A program made the position numbers and the translations under genes. Shown here piece by piece: positions 6,941 through 8,071 of a stretch of DNA of 8,071 bases. The notes under the pieces are model-generated. The model was not told the origin of the DNA. It saw nothing but the letters and a program-made list of their open reading frames with translations, and did no database searches. Where the stretch lies: positions 115-8,185 of the forward strand of contig JAESRU010000182.1 in NCBI GenBank assembly GCA_016764455.1. The letters run 5' to 3'. Numbering within the stretch: position 1 is the stretch's first letter; each line of letters begins with the position of its first letter. Source of the DNA: Hyphomicrobiales bacterium. GTDB lineage: Bacteria; Pseudomonadota; Alphaproteobacteria; Rhizobiales; NORP267.

Positions 6941-8071
6941 CCTGAGCGATTCAAGGCGCGATGCCTTGTCATTGTCATACCACCAGGTATCGATAATGCC
7001 ACGCGCATATCTGGGGCTTGTTTCGGGCCACGAAAATTTATCCCAGAATGCCACCGTATGGCTGGCCTTGAACCAATGCGGCACCCAATAATGCCCGGCC
7101 CGCAAAATCCGGTCCAGGGCGCGCGCAGCGGTGCCAAGATCGGCCCGCGACCTGGCTCCGAGCACGGCTTCGATCATGGCATCAATTGCCGGGTCTGCGA
7201 TCCCTGAAAGGTTGCGGCTGCCAGATAAATTGGCCGCGTCGCTTGACCAGTAATTGCGCAATTCCACGCCAGGCGTGTTTGGGATCACATAGCGCTGGGT
7301 AACGATGTCGAAATCAAATGATTTAAGCCGCTCGACAAATTGCGAAGGGTCAACCCGGCGGATTGAAGCATCGATGCCGAGAATTTCGAGGTTTTTGACA
7401 TAAGGCGCAATGATCCGCTCAAAGGTCGGGGCGAAAATCAGAAATTCGATCTGGAAAATTTCTCCGTCGCTATTTTGCCGCTTGCCGTCGACAATCGTCC
7501 ATCCGGCCTCGCTAAGCAGGCGGGACGCGCGCCGCAGCAAGGCCCGATCCTGGCCCGAACCATTTGAGACCGGCGGCAATAACGCTTCGCCAAATACACT
7601 GTCCGGCACCTGCCCGCGCCACGGTTCCAGCAACGCCAATTCATCAGACCTCGGCATCCCGTCAGCCATCATGGAGGAATTTTCAAAGAAACTGCTGGTC
7701 CGTTGATAAAGACCGTAAAATTGGTTGCGGTTGGTCCATTCGAAATCAAACGCCAACGCCAACGCTTCGCGCACCCGTGGGTCCGAGAATTTCCCCCGCC
7801 TTGTATTGATAAAAAATCCTTGGGCGCCAGATGGACGCTCGTCCGGCAGGGTGACCATGTTCAGCAACCCGTTATGGACAGCAGCGATATCATATTCTGT
7901 GGCCCAGGTGCGCGATGTGAATTCTTCACGAAGATCGTATTCACCGCTTTTCAGCGCCTCAAACTCCGCCGTGCGGTCGCGGTAATATTCATAGCGCAGT
8001 TCGCCAAAATTAAAGCGCCCGCGATTGACTGGAAGATCGCGCGCCCAATAATCGTCGCGCCGCCCATAGGT
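6938..8071 (-). CDS. yejA: Peptide ABC importer, periplasmic substrate-binding protein YejA, 5' end outside window
   Basis: The last 377 residues of a family 5 extracellular solute-binding protein (SBP_bac_5) are visible; full YejA proteins are about 600 aa. The frame is open to the window edge, so the Leu codon (TTG) at 7867 is not a start. The edge sequence reads YGRRDDYWARDLPVNRGRFN, followed by YEYYRDRTAEFEALKSGEYD, the typical core of YejA. Next come TWATEYD, GFFINTRRGKFSDPRVREAL, LAFDFEWTNRNQFYG and YQRTSSFFENS, all close to E. coli YejA. The C-terminus has HYWVPHWFKASH, AFWDKFSWPE and IDTWWYD, also typical. The mature protein binds peptides in the periplasm and delivers them to YejBE; the exact ligand cannot be read from sequence. 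The signal peptide and operon promoter should lie beyond 8071. It ends 10 nt before yejB. Confidence 0.94.
   Translation of the reverse strand, partial: TYGRRDDYWARDLPVNRGRFNFGELRYEYYRDRTAEFEALKSGEYDLREEFTSRTWATEYDIAAVHNGLLNMVTLPDERPSGAQGFFINTRRGKFSDPRVREALALAFDFEWTNRNQFYGLYQRTSSFFENSSMMADGMPRSDELALLEPWRGQVPDSVFGEALLPPVSNGSGQDRALLRRASRLLSEAGWTIVDGKRQNSDGEIFQIEFLIFAPTFERIIAPYVKNLEILGIDASIRRVDPSQFVERLKSFDFDIVTQRYVIPNTPGVELRNYWSSDAANLSGSRNLSGIADPAIDAMIEAVLGARSRADLGTAARALDRILRAGHYWVPHWFKASHTVAFWDKFSWPETSPRYARGIIDTWWYDNDKASRLESLR

Overview
The window looks like ordinary chromosomal DNA from an alphaproteobacterium, possibly marine or uncultured. That guess rests on moderate GC, closely packed genes and the style of the encoded proteins; there is no rRNA or other marker to fix the taxon. 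I see no insertion sequence, phage gene, CRISPR array, tRNA or rRNA. All 8 kb is coding except short junctions, the longest being about 65 bp.

Plus strand, 1-2127: the 3' part of an NlpC/P60 (C40) cysteine peptidase gene comes first. It is followed by two genes overlapping by 4 bp that encode the alpha and beta subunits of a class I CoA-transferase-like enzyme (glutaconate CoA-transferase/IpdAB type). By motif alignment the beta subunit has Gly where true transferases carry the catalytic Glu, so the pair may act as a hydrolase or lyase on a CoA thioester, as IpdAB does, rather than as a transferase.

Minus strand, 8071-2134: one tightly packed operon reads leftwards. It starts with yejA (periplasmic binding protein, 5' end outside the window), then yejB and yejE (inner-membrane permeases), yejF (double-domain ATPase) and a GhrA-type glyoxylate/hydroxypyruvate reductase. 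Junctions are +10, -8, +1 and +4 nt, which indicates one transcript with translational coupling. YejABEF is a peptide-type ABC importer, known for microcin C uptake in enterobacteria, antimicrobial-peptide resistance in some alphaproteobacteria and muropeptide uptake in Agrobacterium. The two gene groups converge, with 6 bp between their stop codons.

The points most worth a second look are the apparent loss of catalytic residues in the CoA-transferase pair, the hydroxyacid reductase attached to a peptide importer operon, and a possible link between the importer and the NlpC/P60 peptidase in cell-wall peptide recycling. Nothing here shows a wholly new system.
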